Positions 27,901 to 34,895 of a stretch of 64,000 bases of DNA are shown piece after piece. The DNA lies in contig CAZRBG010000005.1 in assembly GCA_964598225.1 (NCBI GenBank), forward strand, positions 101,273 through 165,272, in the 5' to 3' direction. Position numbers and translations under genes: made by a program. The first letter of the stretch is position 1. Every line of letters starts with the position of its first letter. The notes beneath the pieces are model-generated. The model was not told the DNA's origin. It did not search any database and saw only the letters and a list, made by a program, of their open reading frames with translations. This DNA comes from SG8-4 sp964598225. GTDB taxonomy: Bacteria > Planctomycetota > Phycisphaerae > Sedimentisphaerales > Anaerobacaceae.

Positions 27901-28213
27901 GGTATTCCCCAGCCTTAATCCGATGGCGGCGAACGTCATAATGCTGCTCTTTGCCGAGCTTGTCGCCCACGTCATAGCCGTCCCAATATATAACATGCCT
28001 GCCTGCTTCGAAGTAGGTATCTGCAATCAGGTTGCTGACCCGCTTGCCTTTCACATCTTCGATGACCAGCGTCAGATACCCCGGCTCCTCGAGTGTGAAG
28101 GCAACCGGAATCCGAGCGTGAGGCCCACTGCCGACAGGACCTGGCACTGCTGCAAATGCTGCTTGAACGCAAATTAACGTAACGGCGACTGTTCTTGCAA
28201 ACCCGCTGAACAT
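24965..28213 (-). CDS. Secreted multidomain beta-propeller protein with FlgD-like and CBM9-like modules
   Basis: 1082 residues; signal peptide 1-22. Residues about 32-115 form a FlgD/Ig-like module (IPVAFTLEEPGYLTLVIED ... WDGYD). Residues about 270-440 carry NHL-type propeller strands (DPRGLAYDEQGRLYMTSN, ARPSGMAVDERGMLWVAEAD). A long beta-rich region follows. The C-terminal ~225 residues begin APVIDGLLGEWQDADW and resemble the sugar-binding CBM9/DOMON-like module also seen on the glycosidase at 14.1-17.3 kb. No catalytic motif identified. Presumed surface or extracellular carbohydrate-associated protein. Divergent from the sialidase-like gene. Confidence 0.7.
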   Translation of the reverse strand: MFSGFARTVAVTLICVQAAFAAVPGPVGSGPHARIPVAFTLEEPGYLTLVIEDVKGKRVSNLIADTYFEAGRHVIYWDGYDVGDKLGKEQHYDVRRHRIKAGEYRVGGLVHDGMALSYQVSVQSPGKPPWFTADRSGGWLADHTPPVDVLYLPDGSPHGDQPQVMVSAPTGEAGHSTMWLDLDGRKLFGAKIRGWNSGVVNCRDEGDNTLDAYYCYALIREEIHGLLRDTDGGKMYERLVRLEIPEGPEDGWHWLELAARRDMAIRNGIVAISYPQSDAIVIVDLKRSKDRQFGEIKFEDPRGLAYDEQGRLYMTSNGRVLRFDKPDLPNGRLGEPQTVVDGLDDPGRVRLGPEGEILVSVFGEKHQILVFDSSGELINEIGKAGGPQFGRYDEERMARPSGMAVDERGMLWVAEADYGPKRISRWHLNSGQFDRAWYGPPKYGGGGHIDPRDRTRFYYSSGLQGMEFTLDWENDRNMPPRAIYWRKGYSEGRCPDSSIYINGRHYMSNRFFGPAYFAKGSLDVFLYNEDKLIAERIAHVGRPPREDDEQILGASLDEHPELKRVLEEKAWHGHWKGRHMIWSDLNLDKMPQPEELQFINFREHPGQWDLPSLTMAKDMSIATTDGVHIPPPRFNEKGVPVWDLSKWQTVAVDRSEHLSDVVQAHNETFIFPMGQYSKARICRAYRNNEMIWHINGWKAQKIAERPGQLINAQRCIGYPFTLTKGQGGQMFVLNGYKGSLYVLTTDGLYVTDLGGDERTKPTLSYPEAYKGLIVKDVTFKSEHFWPATVQMRDGTVYVMAGKESSSVFELLGAETIRRIPAWSINVSEQQLDDLPEKMIVPGALRKIEKTATISLSDEAPVIDGLLGEWQDADWMEIYEQFDAYGAVKIHGNTLYAAWQTNASSLLNNDAADGRQYIFASGGGLDLMVRTDFEAEESRGSGLHSSVAKGDVRLFVTRVDDPVKGPVQAVRFQQSGGKRHGESVNYTSPVGAVEFDSVRDVSDGVHLAQRGGNYELSVPLNVLGLEGIEEGKTTIGDIGILVGNGSDTKLRMYWNNKAAQMTSDIPSEARLMPSEWGTWKFEK

Positions 28214-28539
28214 ATTTCTTACTCCAAATAATTCTGTATTCTTTCGTGTGTCATACCAGTCTTGTTAGTCCGACAATACCTTTCCGTACGATTCACCGCG
28301 ACCGACGAACATGTTACAAAATCCTGTGTGCCAAAACAACGTATTAGATAGTTCTTGAGTTTCACATGTCTGACACTGCTCCCAAATGGCAGGCAGAGAC
28401 GCAGCAGAGATCCTGAGTCGCCAGCATTCCCTATCGTCTCTGAAGACTATCGAAATTGCCGCTTTCTGTAGGCCGTTATTCTTGTTAGAATCCTTTATAA
28501 GGCATCAGTTCAAAGATTGGATTACAAAGGGAATGCGTA
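28214..28539. other. 326-base divergent spacer, no clear motif
   Basis: Separates the beta-propeller gene from the sialidase-like gene and should contain both promoters. No strong hexamer pair, palindrome or RNA motif was recognised. The region is richer in A+T than the flanking genes. Confidence 0.4.
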
Positions 28540-29664
28540 ATGGGAACTAAAGCAATTTGCTTTATCGCGATAGCGATTACAGTAGGACATCCCGTGTCGT
28601 TAGCCGGCAAGGAAATAGAGACCTTACTGGTCATAGAACCAGAAGATGGTAATCCGCGAAATTCCGAAGGTGACATAATCGAATTGAAAGATGGAAGATT
28701 GTGCCTGATTTACACACGATTCACGGGCGGCAGTGGCGATCACGCAGCAGCCGATCTTGCAATGCGTACGTCCGAAGACGGCGGTAAGACTTGGAGCGAT
28801 GACAGCATCGTTGTTGAGCATCCCGGAGGATTGAATGTGATGTCCGTATCGCTTCTGCGATTGGCCAATGGTAAAATCGCTTTATTCTATCTGCGAAAGA
28901 CCTCGAAAGAGGACTGCCGACCTATTATGCGTATCTCGAACGACGAAGCGAAGACCTGGAGCAAGCCGACTGTCTGTATCACCGACCAGGTGGGCTACTA
29001 TGTGCTGAACAACGATCGTGCCGTTCAGTTACGTTCCGGCCGGCTGATTCTGCCTGTAGCCTGGCACCAGGGCCCTGGGCAGCCTCGGGACACGGCAGGT
29101 GTAATTATGTGTTACCTTTCGGACGACAATGGACAGACCTGGCGGCGCAGCAAAGATTCATTCAGAGGATACGCGCCCAACGGCCGGCGTATCACTGTCC
29201 AGGAGCCAGGTGTGGTTGAGCTAAAAGACAGACGACTGATGATGTTCATGCGGACCAATGCCGGCAGCCAATATATCTGCTATTCTCAGGATGCCGGGGA
29301 AACGTGGACCAAGCCCAAGCCATCAGATCTTGTCTCGCCGCTGAGTCCTGCTTCCATCAAACGAATCCCCTGGACGGGCCATTTGATCAGTGTCTGGAAC
29401 GACCATTCCGGGATTCATGATTACCCGACAGGCCGCCGAACACCGTTGTGCATTGCTGTTAGCAAAGATGAGGGTAATACATGGAGCACATCCAGAGTTA
29501 TTGAAGGGAATCCTGATGGTTGGTACTGTTACACGGCAATCACGTTTGTAAAGGACCGTGCACTATTAGCTTATTGTGCCGGCGACAAGAAGATTGGAGG
29601 ATTGAATCGACTAAAAACTCTGGCAATCTCAAGAAAGTGGCTAAACTCTCTTGATCTGGAGTAG
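28540..29664 (+). CDS. Sialidase-like BNR/Asp-box exoglycosidase
   Basis: 374 residues, signal peptide 1-22, six-bladed propeller fold of the sialidase/neuraminidase superfamily. Five Asp boxes (S-x-D-x-G-x-T-W) are visible: SEDGGKTW, SNDEAKTW, SDDNGQTW, SQDAGETW and SKDEGNTW. Start ATG preceded by AAGGGA. Typical of planctomycete 'sialidase family' proteins that may act on other glycosides, so sialic acid as substrate is uncertain. The A+T-richer codon use differs a little from the neighbours, which could reflect transfer. Downstream the sequence becomes a repeat- and fragment-rich zone. Confidence 0.85.
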   Translation: MGTKAICFIAIAITVGHPVSLAGKEIETLLVIEPEDGNPRNSEGDIIELKDGRLCLIYTRFTGGSGDHAAADLAMRTSEDGGKTWSDDSIVVEHPGGLNVMSVSLLRLANGKIALFYLRKTSKEDCRPIMRISNDEAKTWSKPTVCITDQVGYYVLNNDRAVQLRSGRLILPVAWHQGPGQPRDTAGVIMCYLSDDNGQTWRRSKDSFRGYAPNGRRITVQEPGVVELKDRRLMMFMRTNAGSQYICYSQDAGETWTKPKPSDLVSPLSPASIKRIPWTGHLISVWNDHSGIHDYPTGRRTPLCIAVSKDEGNTWSTSRVIEGNPDGWYCYTAITFVKDRALLAYCAGDKKIGGLNRLKTLAISRKWLNSLDLE

Positions 29665-29820
29665 GACACTTGGATTCTCCATAGGCTGGAAGTGCGGCAT
29701 ATCGAATAAAAAATATAAGGCATCAAGCTCTTCGATAGGAAATGCGAATTAGCGAGGGCCGGCAACGACTGATGAGCAGCAAACAACCTGCAACATTGCC
29801 ATAGCTTTATCCCAGGCGCG

Positions 29821-30036
29821 TCACCGAATCGAGCTCTGGCGCGGCCAACAACCCGACAAACGTACCGGCTTGCCGAAAGAATTTTGGCAGCAGGACAGCA
29901 TCGAGCCCAGCACCGCCGCCTCGGCCGCAAGCGATTCCGGCATACTGCGCACGGCTGCCATCGCTTCGCCCATATCCGCCGGAGCATTAACCGACGCCCC
30001 CGGTTTTTCCCTTTGATCCCTTCGTGTTCCTGCCAT
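29821..30036 (-). pseudogene. 5' fragment of a dnaB (replicative helicase) gene
   Basis: 71 codons with a good start (AGGAAG before ATG). Residues 22-47 match the N-terminal entry into DnaB: AVRSMPESLAAEAAVLGSML, where the (P)xSLxAExAVLGSM pattern is diagnostic. Residues 48-71 (SCCQNSFGKPV...) do not continue the helicase, and the remaining ~400 residues are absent. It is therefore a displaced or duplicated 5' fragment, or the relic of a second dnaB of a lost replicon or prophage. No other replication gene is nearby. Confidence 0.55.
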
Positions 30037-30116
30037 AATCCGGCTTCCTGCCGTTATTTACATATCTGAAATCCCCGCCGTCAATCAATCAATTGCCCCA
30101 ATTATTATCCGACCAT

Positions 30117-30150
30117 CAGACCCGTAGGGTGGGGCTTGCCCCACCATATT
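30117..30150. repeat. GGTGGGGC palindrome, intergenic copy
   Basis: CCGTAGGGTGGGGCTTGCCCCACCAT. Its reverse complement contains the same 20-base core as the palindrome inside tilS at 54,347-54,366. Lies between two gene fragments. Confidence 0.75.
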
Positions 30151-30220
30151 CTTCATCGGTGAGTAGAATCGGAATGAGGCGCAATATGTTAGAGGCTGTA
30201 CGGCTTATTAGATACGGGAC

Positions 30221-30724
30221 TCAATCGAACATCTCGGATAGGCAGGGTTCATGCATAAGACGAATCGTCTCGGCAAGTGCGACTACAACCTTCTGATAGT
30301 GGCGGATGTCGTCATACGAAAGCTCTCGACCGCGCCGGTCCTTCAGCCACTTCTCGCAGACCTGATACCCTCCAATACAAAACTCCCATGCTTTCGGATT
30401 CACACCCTCAAAATACTGGTCCTTATTGATGAAAACGCGTTCTTCTCCAGGAGCATCGGCCTTCGCGGCCTCTTTCAGATTTGTTCCAATGTCCTTACAC
30501 TCGATATAGCCGATTTTTTGGTCAAAACTGGGTATCTTACGAGAAACAATGAAATCCGGCGCCCCGCACTCTGTCCGTTTAGGTTCGTTCGTGGCCGTGA
30601 CCTTCTTGGCAAGCCCTTCGATTAAAGTCTTCAATGCCGGCCGGTGTGTATGTTCTGTAGAATCGCCGCGCAAATAAGCGTTGTTTATCTCTTGGATGTA
30701 TGTGTTAAAAACGTCGTCAGCCAT
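30221..30724 (-). pseudogene. Collapsed type ISP restriction-modification enzyme (ends fused, middle deleted)
   Basis: 167 intact codons with AGAGGA before the ATG. Residues 1-88 match the N-terminal nuclease domain of type ISP enzymes (STEHTHRPALKTLIEGL, NEPKR, GAPDFIV, IGYIECKD), with a complete PD-(D/E)xK site at Asp57, Glu75, Lys77. Residues 98-167 match the extreme C-terminus of the same enzymes (FINKDQYFEGV, WEFCIGGYQVCEKWLKDR, LSYDDIRHYQKVVVAL). The ATPase/methyltransferase middle, normally about 800 or more residues, is gone with an in-frame join near residues 88-98. Could be a dead relic or a stand-alone mini-nuclease. Confidence 0.7.
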
Positions 30725-30828
30725 AAGTTCCTCTTATTTTGCTTTGCCTGATCTTTCTACACCCCTTTAATCCGCAATATTGTTAGCGAGCATATTCTAC
30801 CCAAAAAGGCCGACTGCGGAAAGCTTTT

Positions 30829-30902
30829 CTGACAGGATAACAGGGTTTACATAGATTCTTGTATAGTCGCTTATCTGGGTTCATCCGGTTAATCCTGTCT
30901 AA
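30829..30902. repeat. Imperfect inverted repeat, GACAGGATAACAGG type
   Basis: GACAGGATAACAGG on the left and GGTTAATCCTGTC on the right form the outer arms of a ~74-base imperfect dyad. This form of element is common in planctomycete intergenic DNA. No coding potential. Confidence 0.5.
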
Positions 30903-31077
30903 TATAGAGATTTTTCTTGCAATCTGAGTCTTTTGTGGTGTAATACTTAACAAACCGAGGTACTTCTTGGTTTTGAGTTTTGAGTTGTTGGAAAGGGTAC
31001 TTTGTTATTTATGATTATTCCTCATTTCCGTGTAATCAGTGAAACTTGTCCCATAGGCATCTGCGGCAGAATTTGTA

Positions 31078-31290
31078 AAACAAAGCCAATGTGGGATACG
31101 GCTAAATTGACGTGAATACGTTATATGAAAGGTAATACATGAAATCACCCGGCTTTGAAAGGCCAAAAAACAAACCCAATTCAAAGCCAATTTACTGGAT
31201 TCCCGCCCGTTCGCCTTCGCTCAGGGCAGGCTCTTCGCGGGAATGACATTGGGACGCTGAGTCATTTTGCAAAACAAACCCAATTTGCAA
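31078..31290. repeat. AAACAAACCCAAT direct repeats plus a CGCGGGAATGACA repeat
   Basis: AAACAAACCCAATT occurs twice (about 31,169 and 31,271) and a close variant AAACAAAGCCAAT at 31,079. Between them lies a partial copy of the CCCGC...GCGGGAATGACA repeat seen in full at 57,852-57,917. Short frames here encode only repeat translation. The remainder of 30,903-31,443 shows nothing else. Confidence 0.5.
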
Positions 31291-31443
31291 GGCGGCAAGA
31301 CTGTCGTAAGCTCAGTAAATACAATGCATTAAGACAATCTTAATCGCGTGGCGAGTCAAGGAAAGCAAAGCCAAACGGACCCGATTTGGGCGCTCCGAAG
31401 CTTGCGGGCAAGGTCGGTCTCGTCGATAGAGGCTGGCCGGCGG

Positions 31444-31581
31444 CTAATCGCTGTCGAGGATTTCGTAGGTTTTGTCGCCTACGAACTGGGCGTCTTCCTT
31501 TAATCCATGCGCGGTCCGGCAGCCGGTTAGAGTGAATGTCACTACTGTCAAAGCGATAAGTAAAAGCGTCCTCTTGACCAT
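31444..31581 (-). CDS. Entericidin-like small lipoprotein
   Basis: A 45-residue frame with an ideal start (AAGGAG eight bases before ATG). A lipoprotein signal (VKRTLLLIALTVVTFTLTGC, Cys20) is followed by RTAHGLKEDAQFVGDKTYEIL, which matches the entericidin A/B pattern C.T..G...D....G. The reading frame commonly predicted on this stretch (another frame, 89 codons) lacks these features. Entericidins are small membrane-anchored peptides linked to envelope stress and a putative toxin/antidote system in enterobacteria; elsewhere function is unknown. Lies just downstream of mltA, separated by a repeat. Confidence 0.75.
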   Translation of the reverse strand: MVKRTLLLIALTVVTFTLTGCRTAHGLKEDAQFVGDKTYEILDSD

Positions 31582-31600
31582 CTTTCAAACTCCTTAGTGG

Positions 31601-31673
31601 CGAGGGCATCCTGCCCTTGTTTTAGATTCAAGGGCGGGACGCCCTCGCCACGTGGTGGGCGGAGCCCACCCTA
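31601..31673. repeat. Composite repeat ending at the mltA stop codon
   Basis: Contains GTGGCGAGGGCGTCCCGCCCTTG (same unit as after the lyase at 1.4 kb) and GGTGGGCTCCGCCCACC. On the minus strand the mltA stop TAG is immediately the start of TAGGGTGGGC, so the palindrome abuts and may provide the stop codon. Confidence 0.7.
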
Positions 31674-32870
31674 CTTTTTAGCAAATGTATCTTCTTTCAG
31701 GAACAGATAATACAGTCGGCCTTCCTGATAGGTCTGGCCGGCGAGTTTTCCGGCGGTCTCGCCTTCGCCCATGTAGACGTCGCATCTGCCGGGGGCGCGG
31801 ATTGCGCCGCCGGCGTCCTGATCGAGCGCGAAGCCCGTATAGGATTGGGTGATAGTTGTGCCGCCCGTCGCTCGTGGCAGGTTAGTCGAGATGAACGTCA
31901 GCGACGCCCTCGGGAAGATCGACTTGTCGGTGGCAATACTGCGGACCGGCGTTACCGGCTCATTGAGACAGCCGACGGGCGGGCCGCCTTCTTCTCTGAA
32001 GAATACGAATCGCGGATTCCGCCGAACGTAATTATTAACCTGGTTTTTGAACCTTTTGAAGTAGGCGATCATAGCGGCGAGGCTGATCTCGTCGGATGGA
32101 ATCTTGCCGTCGCGGACCATTTCGTGCGCGACGCTTCTGTATTCGTGCCCGTTATTCGCGGCGTAGCCGACGGTGGTTATCGTGCCGTCTCGCAGGCGGA
32201 CCTTGGCCGAGCCCTGGACGTGTGCAATGTACGTCTCGAAAGGGTCGCTGAGGTATATCAACTCTTTGCCGTCGAGCATGCCGGAATCTTCGATTTCAGC
32301 GCGGCCGGGATATTTGCCGATCTGCCCGCCCGGCTCGCGCCGGCCGATAATCTCGCCGTCCGGTCCCTTGACCAGATCGTCGGGCTGCTCGTACAACGGG
32401 TAATTGAACTGCGCGGTTCGCTCGAGCGAGCCCTCGAAAATCGGCGTATAATAGCCGGTAAAGAGAACCGTGCCGTGATCGTCGCAGCCGACGGAAGTAT
32501 AGACATCGAAGTTGATGAGGATCTCATCGTTGAGCTGGCTGCCGCGAAGGCCCGAATCGAGCATATCGGCGAAGGCCTGCACGCTTTCCAGCGCCCGACT
32601 ATGGGTGATCTGGCCCGATGGGTAGAAGGTTCTGCTTGAAGGCTTGTTCAGGTAGCTCAAGCTGTGGGCGACCGCCTTTCGCAGATTTTTCAGATCGCTG
32701 CAGGCCATGGTGAAATCGGGGATTTCGCTCGGGTCCGTGATCTTTCGAAGCGCGTACTCACCCGGCGGCAGGGGCCTGTCGTACTGCATCGCCGCCTTCT
32801 TCTGCTTCTTCTGACAACACGATACAGCGACGATAGGCAGCATTATCAATACTAATATCCGTCTTTTCAT
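31671..32870 (-). CDS. mltA: Membrane-bound lytic transglycosylase A (MltA), lipoprotein
   Basis: 399 residues from the ATG with AAGGA upstream (a TTG two codons earlier is less likely). Lipobox LPIVAVSC gives an acylated Cys18, placing it on the outer membrane facing the wall. MltA domain: FTGYYTPIFEGSLER, LYEQPDDLV, YLSDPFETYIAHVQGSAKVRL and GYAANNGHEYRS. The C-terminal 3D domain has GFALDQDAGGAIRAPGRCDVYMG with Asp352 and Asp364, the pair around the essential aspartate of MltA. Cleaves peptidoglycan glycan strands to 1,6-anhydro products. Its presence supports a peptidoglycan wall. The final residues abut a repeat. Confidence 0.93.
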   Translation of the reverse strand: MKRRILVLIMLPIVAVSCCQKKQKKAAMQYDRPLPPGEYALRKITDPSEIPDFTMACSDLKNLRKAVAHSLSYLNKPSSRTFYPSGQITHSRALESVQAFADMLDSGLRGSQLNDEILINFDVYTSVGCDDHGTVLFTGYYTPIFEGSLERTAQFNYPLYEQPDDLVKGPDGEIIGRREPGGQIGKYPGRAEIEDSGMLDGKELIYLSDPFETYIAHVQGSAKVRLRDGTITTVGYAANNGHEYRSVAHEMVRDGKIPSDEISLAAMIAYFKRFKNQVNNYVRRNPRFVFFREEGGPPVGCLNEPVTPVRSIATDKSIFPRASLTFISTNLPRATGGTTITQSYTGFALDQDAGGAIRAPGRCDVYMGEGETAGKLAGQTYQEGRLYYLFLKEDTFAKK

Positions 32871-33150
32871 TCTCAATCCTTTCCGGATGCCAGGTACTTG
32901 GCACTCGATAGTCGACGCGAGTTGCCGGAATCGAGTTCTCCTGTATGGAACGCCTGAGACAGAGCATCCAGTATGAATTCGGAGAGCGGGTGATCGCTAC
33001 TTGAGAAAAAAAACGGTTTATGGGCGGAACGGTCACTTTTGACCGAAGTTTTTTCTTGACTGATCGTCGCCTTTCGTGCTTCGCATGAGTTGAGCCTTTA
33101 CCGCATGCAGGATATCCACGAGTTTAATCCGCCCGTCCTGCGGAGAATCG

Positions 33151-34104
33151 TCAGGCCGGCTGAGCAATTTTGCCTATGACCTCTTTAATCGCGCCGGCCG
33201 AGGTCTGAAGGGCCTTTTGTTCATCTTCGGATAGCTTCGCAGTTATGATCCTCTTTACGCCGCCGGAGCCGACCACGCAGGGAACACTGAGGCAGATGTT
33301 CTCAATTCCGTATTCGCCGTTTAGTAGCGTTGAAACGGTTAGAATGCTGTTTTCGTCTCTGAGTACAGCCTGGGTTATTCTGACCAGCGACAGCCCGATG
33401 CCGTAGTACGTTGCGCCCTTATAATCTATGATGTGATAGGCGCTGCTGCGGACCTTTTCAGCGATTTGGCGGTGGCTCTCGGTGTAGTCGCATTCTCCGC
33501 AGATTTGGCAGTATTCTTCGAGAGGCACGCCGGCTATGTGGGCCATGCTCCAGGCGGCGACTTCGCTGTCGCCGTGCTCGCCGAGTATGTAGGCGTGCAC
33601 GTTGCGGGTATCGACGCCGCAATGGCGACTGAGCATGTACTTGAATCGCGAGCTGTCGAGCACGGTTCCCGAGCCGATGATGCGTTCACGCGGCCAGCCG
33701 AGTTCGTCGAGAGCAACGTGAGTGAGCGCATCGACGGGATTGGTCACCATCACCAGCACGGCGGAGGTTTCATGTTCGGCTATGGACTTGCATATCGAGC
33801 GGACAATGTCGGCGTTCTGCCTTATTAGCTCAGTGCGAGACTGCCCCGGGGCCTGTTTGGCGCCGGCGGTCACTACGATGAGGTCGGCGTCGGCGCAGTC
33901 GGCGTAAGTCCCTTTCTCTATATAAGTTGGGGGTATGAAGGGAAGGCCGTGAGAAAGATCCATCACCTCGCCTTCGACCCGATTCGTGTCCTTGTCGATC
34001 AGAGCAATCTGCCCCGCAACTCCGGTTGGCAAAAGAGCGTAAATATACGCCGTTCCCACAGCACCGGCTCCGACAACTACGACTTTTTTCTGTCCCGACT
34101 CCAT
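33151..34104 (-). CDS. ldh: L-lactate dehydrogenase
   Basis: NAD-dependent lactate/pyruvate interconversion in the cytoplasm. 317 residues, standard length. GAGAVG at residues 12-17 binds NAD; LIDKD with Asp37 selects NAD; Gln84 in GAKQAPG is the specificity residue that marks lactate over malate dehydrogenase; Arg90, Asp150/Arg153 and His177 in GEHGDSE complete the active site. In the mobile loop the usual Glu of GESR is Gln (GQSR), a minor change. Single gene, divergent from the sigma factor. Suggests a fermentative or facultative lifestyle. Confidence 0.95.
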   Translation of the reverse strand: MESGQKKVVVVGAGAVGTAYIYALLPTGVAGQIALIDKDTNRVEGEVMDLSHGLPFIPPTYIEKGTYADCADADLIVVTAGAKQAPGQSRTELIRQNADIVRSICKSIAEHETSAVLVMVTNPVDALTHVALDELGWPRERIIGSGTVLDSSRFKYMLSRHCGVDTRNVHAYILGEHGDSEVAAWSMAHIAGVPLEEYCQICGECDYTESHRQIAEKVRSSAYHIIDYKGATYYGIGLSLVRITQAVLRDENSILTVSTLLNGEYGIENICLSVPCVVGSGGVKRIITAKLSEDEQKALQTSAGAIKEVIGKIAQPA

Positions 34105-34252
34105 AATACAACTCCTAAGTTATAACTGATTCTATTTTTACTAATGTACCGTACGAACGAATCTTTCGGAAAGTGCGAAATTTGATTTATGTAGGAATTT
34201 TTTGTGTTACTTACGGCTGTTCGTCGGCCTTTCATGGGATGAGGGCAGTATT

Positions 34253-34810
34253 ATGGTGACTCAGAACAAGGATAATCTGCGTAATTTGCTATGTGAGGCA
34301 AGGTCGGGCGATCGAGCGAGTGCGGAGGACCTGGCAGGTTTAGTGCGGCATAAGATTTATCTGTTTGCCCTTCGCACGATTTCGGATCCGGACGTTGCCG
34401 AAGATATTGTACAGGATACAATCTTGTCGGTTCTGCTGAATCTCAAGAGCCTGCGCAACAACGATAAGTTCTGGCCCTGGGTCTGCCGTATTGCTACATG
34501 CAGGATAAGGGACCACATCAGAAGGCGCAGGCTCCGTGCGGACGGCAAGGCAACACTGGCGCTCGATCTTAACAGTAAAGACCGGCTCCAGGACAGAAGC
34601 GTGCTCGACTCTCATATTCGCGCTGAAAGACTCCGACAGGTTGCCGACGGGATTGATCGGCTGAGCTACGAGCACAGGGACATCATCCACCTTCGCTACT
34701 ACGAACAACTTAGCTATGCGCAGATCGCGTCGCGAACACGGATAAGCCCTGAGATCGCCCGCTCTCGATCTTTCCGAGCCAAGCAGCGCCTCAAGGCATG
34801 CCTGCTTTGA
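34253..34810 (+). CDS. ECF-type RNA polymerase sigma factor
   Basis: 185 residues from the ATG with GAGGG eight bases upstream. Sigma-2 region: DPDVAEDIVQDTILSVLLNL, then FWPWVCRIATCRIRDHIRRRR. Sigma-4 region: LSYEHRDIIHLRYYEQLSYAQIA with a helix-turn-helix continuing SRTRISPEIARSRSFRAKQRL. No anti-sigma gene is next to it, as is common for planctomycete ECFs. The downstream convergent spacer is filled by a GGACGA palindrome. Target promoters unknown. Confidence 0.9.
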   Translation: MVTQNKDNLRNLLCEARSGDRASAEDLAGLVRHKIYLFALRTISDPDVAEDIVQDTILSVLLNLKSLRNNDKFWPWVCRIATCRIRDHIRRRRLRADGKATLALDLNSKDRLQDRSVLDSHIRAERLRQVADGIDRLSYEHRDIIHLRYYEQLSYAQIASRTRISPEIARSRSFRAKQRLKACLL

Positions 34811-34819
34811 ACTAAACGA

Positions 34820-34885
34820 TGGATGAGGGACGAGGGGACGGTGGACGAACTGTCATAAGTCCCTCGCCTTCTCGTCCCTCGTACT
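34820..34885. repeat. GGACGA palindromic element, intergenic copy
   Basis: GGATGAGGGACGAGGGGACGG on one side and CCCTCGCCTTCTCGTCCCTCG on the other form the dyad; a TTTCTGTTTCTTC tail follows. The same structure and tail occur twice inside murG (40,007-40,090 and 40,328-40,411). It fills the gap between two convergent stop codons and may serve as a bidirectional hairpin. Confidence 0.8.
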
Positions 34886-34895
34886 TTCTGTTTCT

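Noticed and set aside
31340..31609. 89-codon minus-strand frame
   Set aside because: Another frame contains an entericidin-like lipoprotein with a much better start; the long frame has no features.
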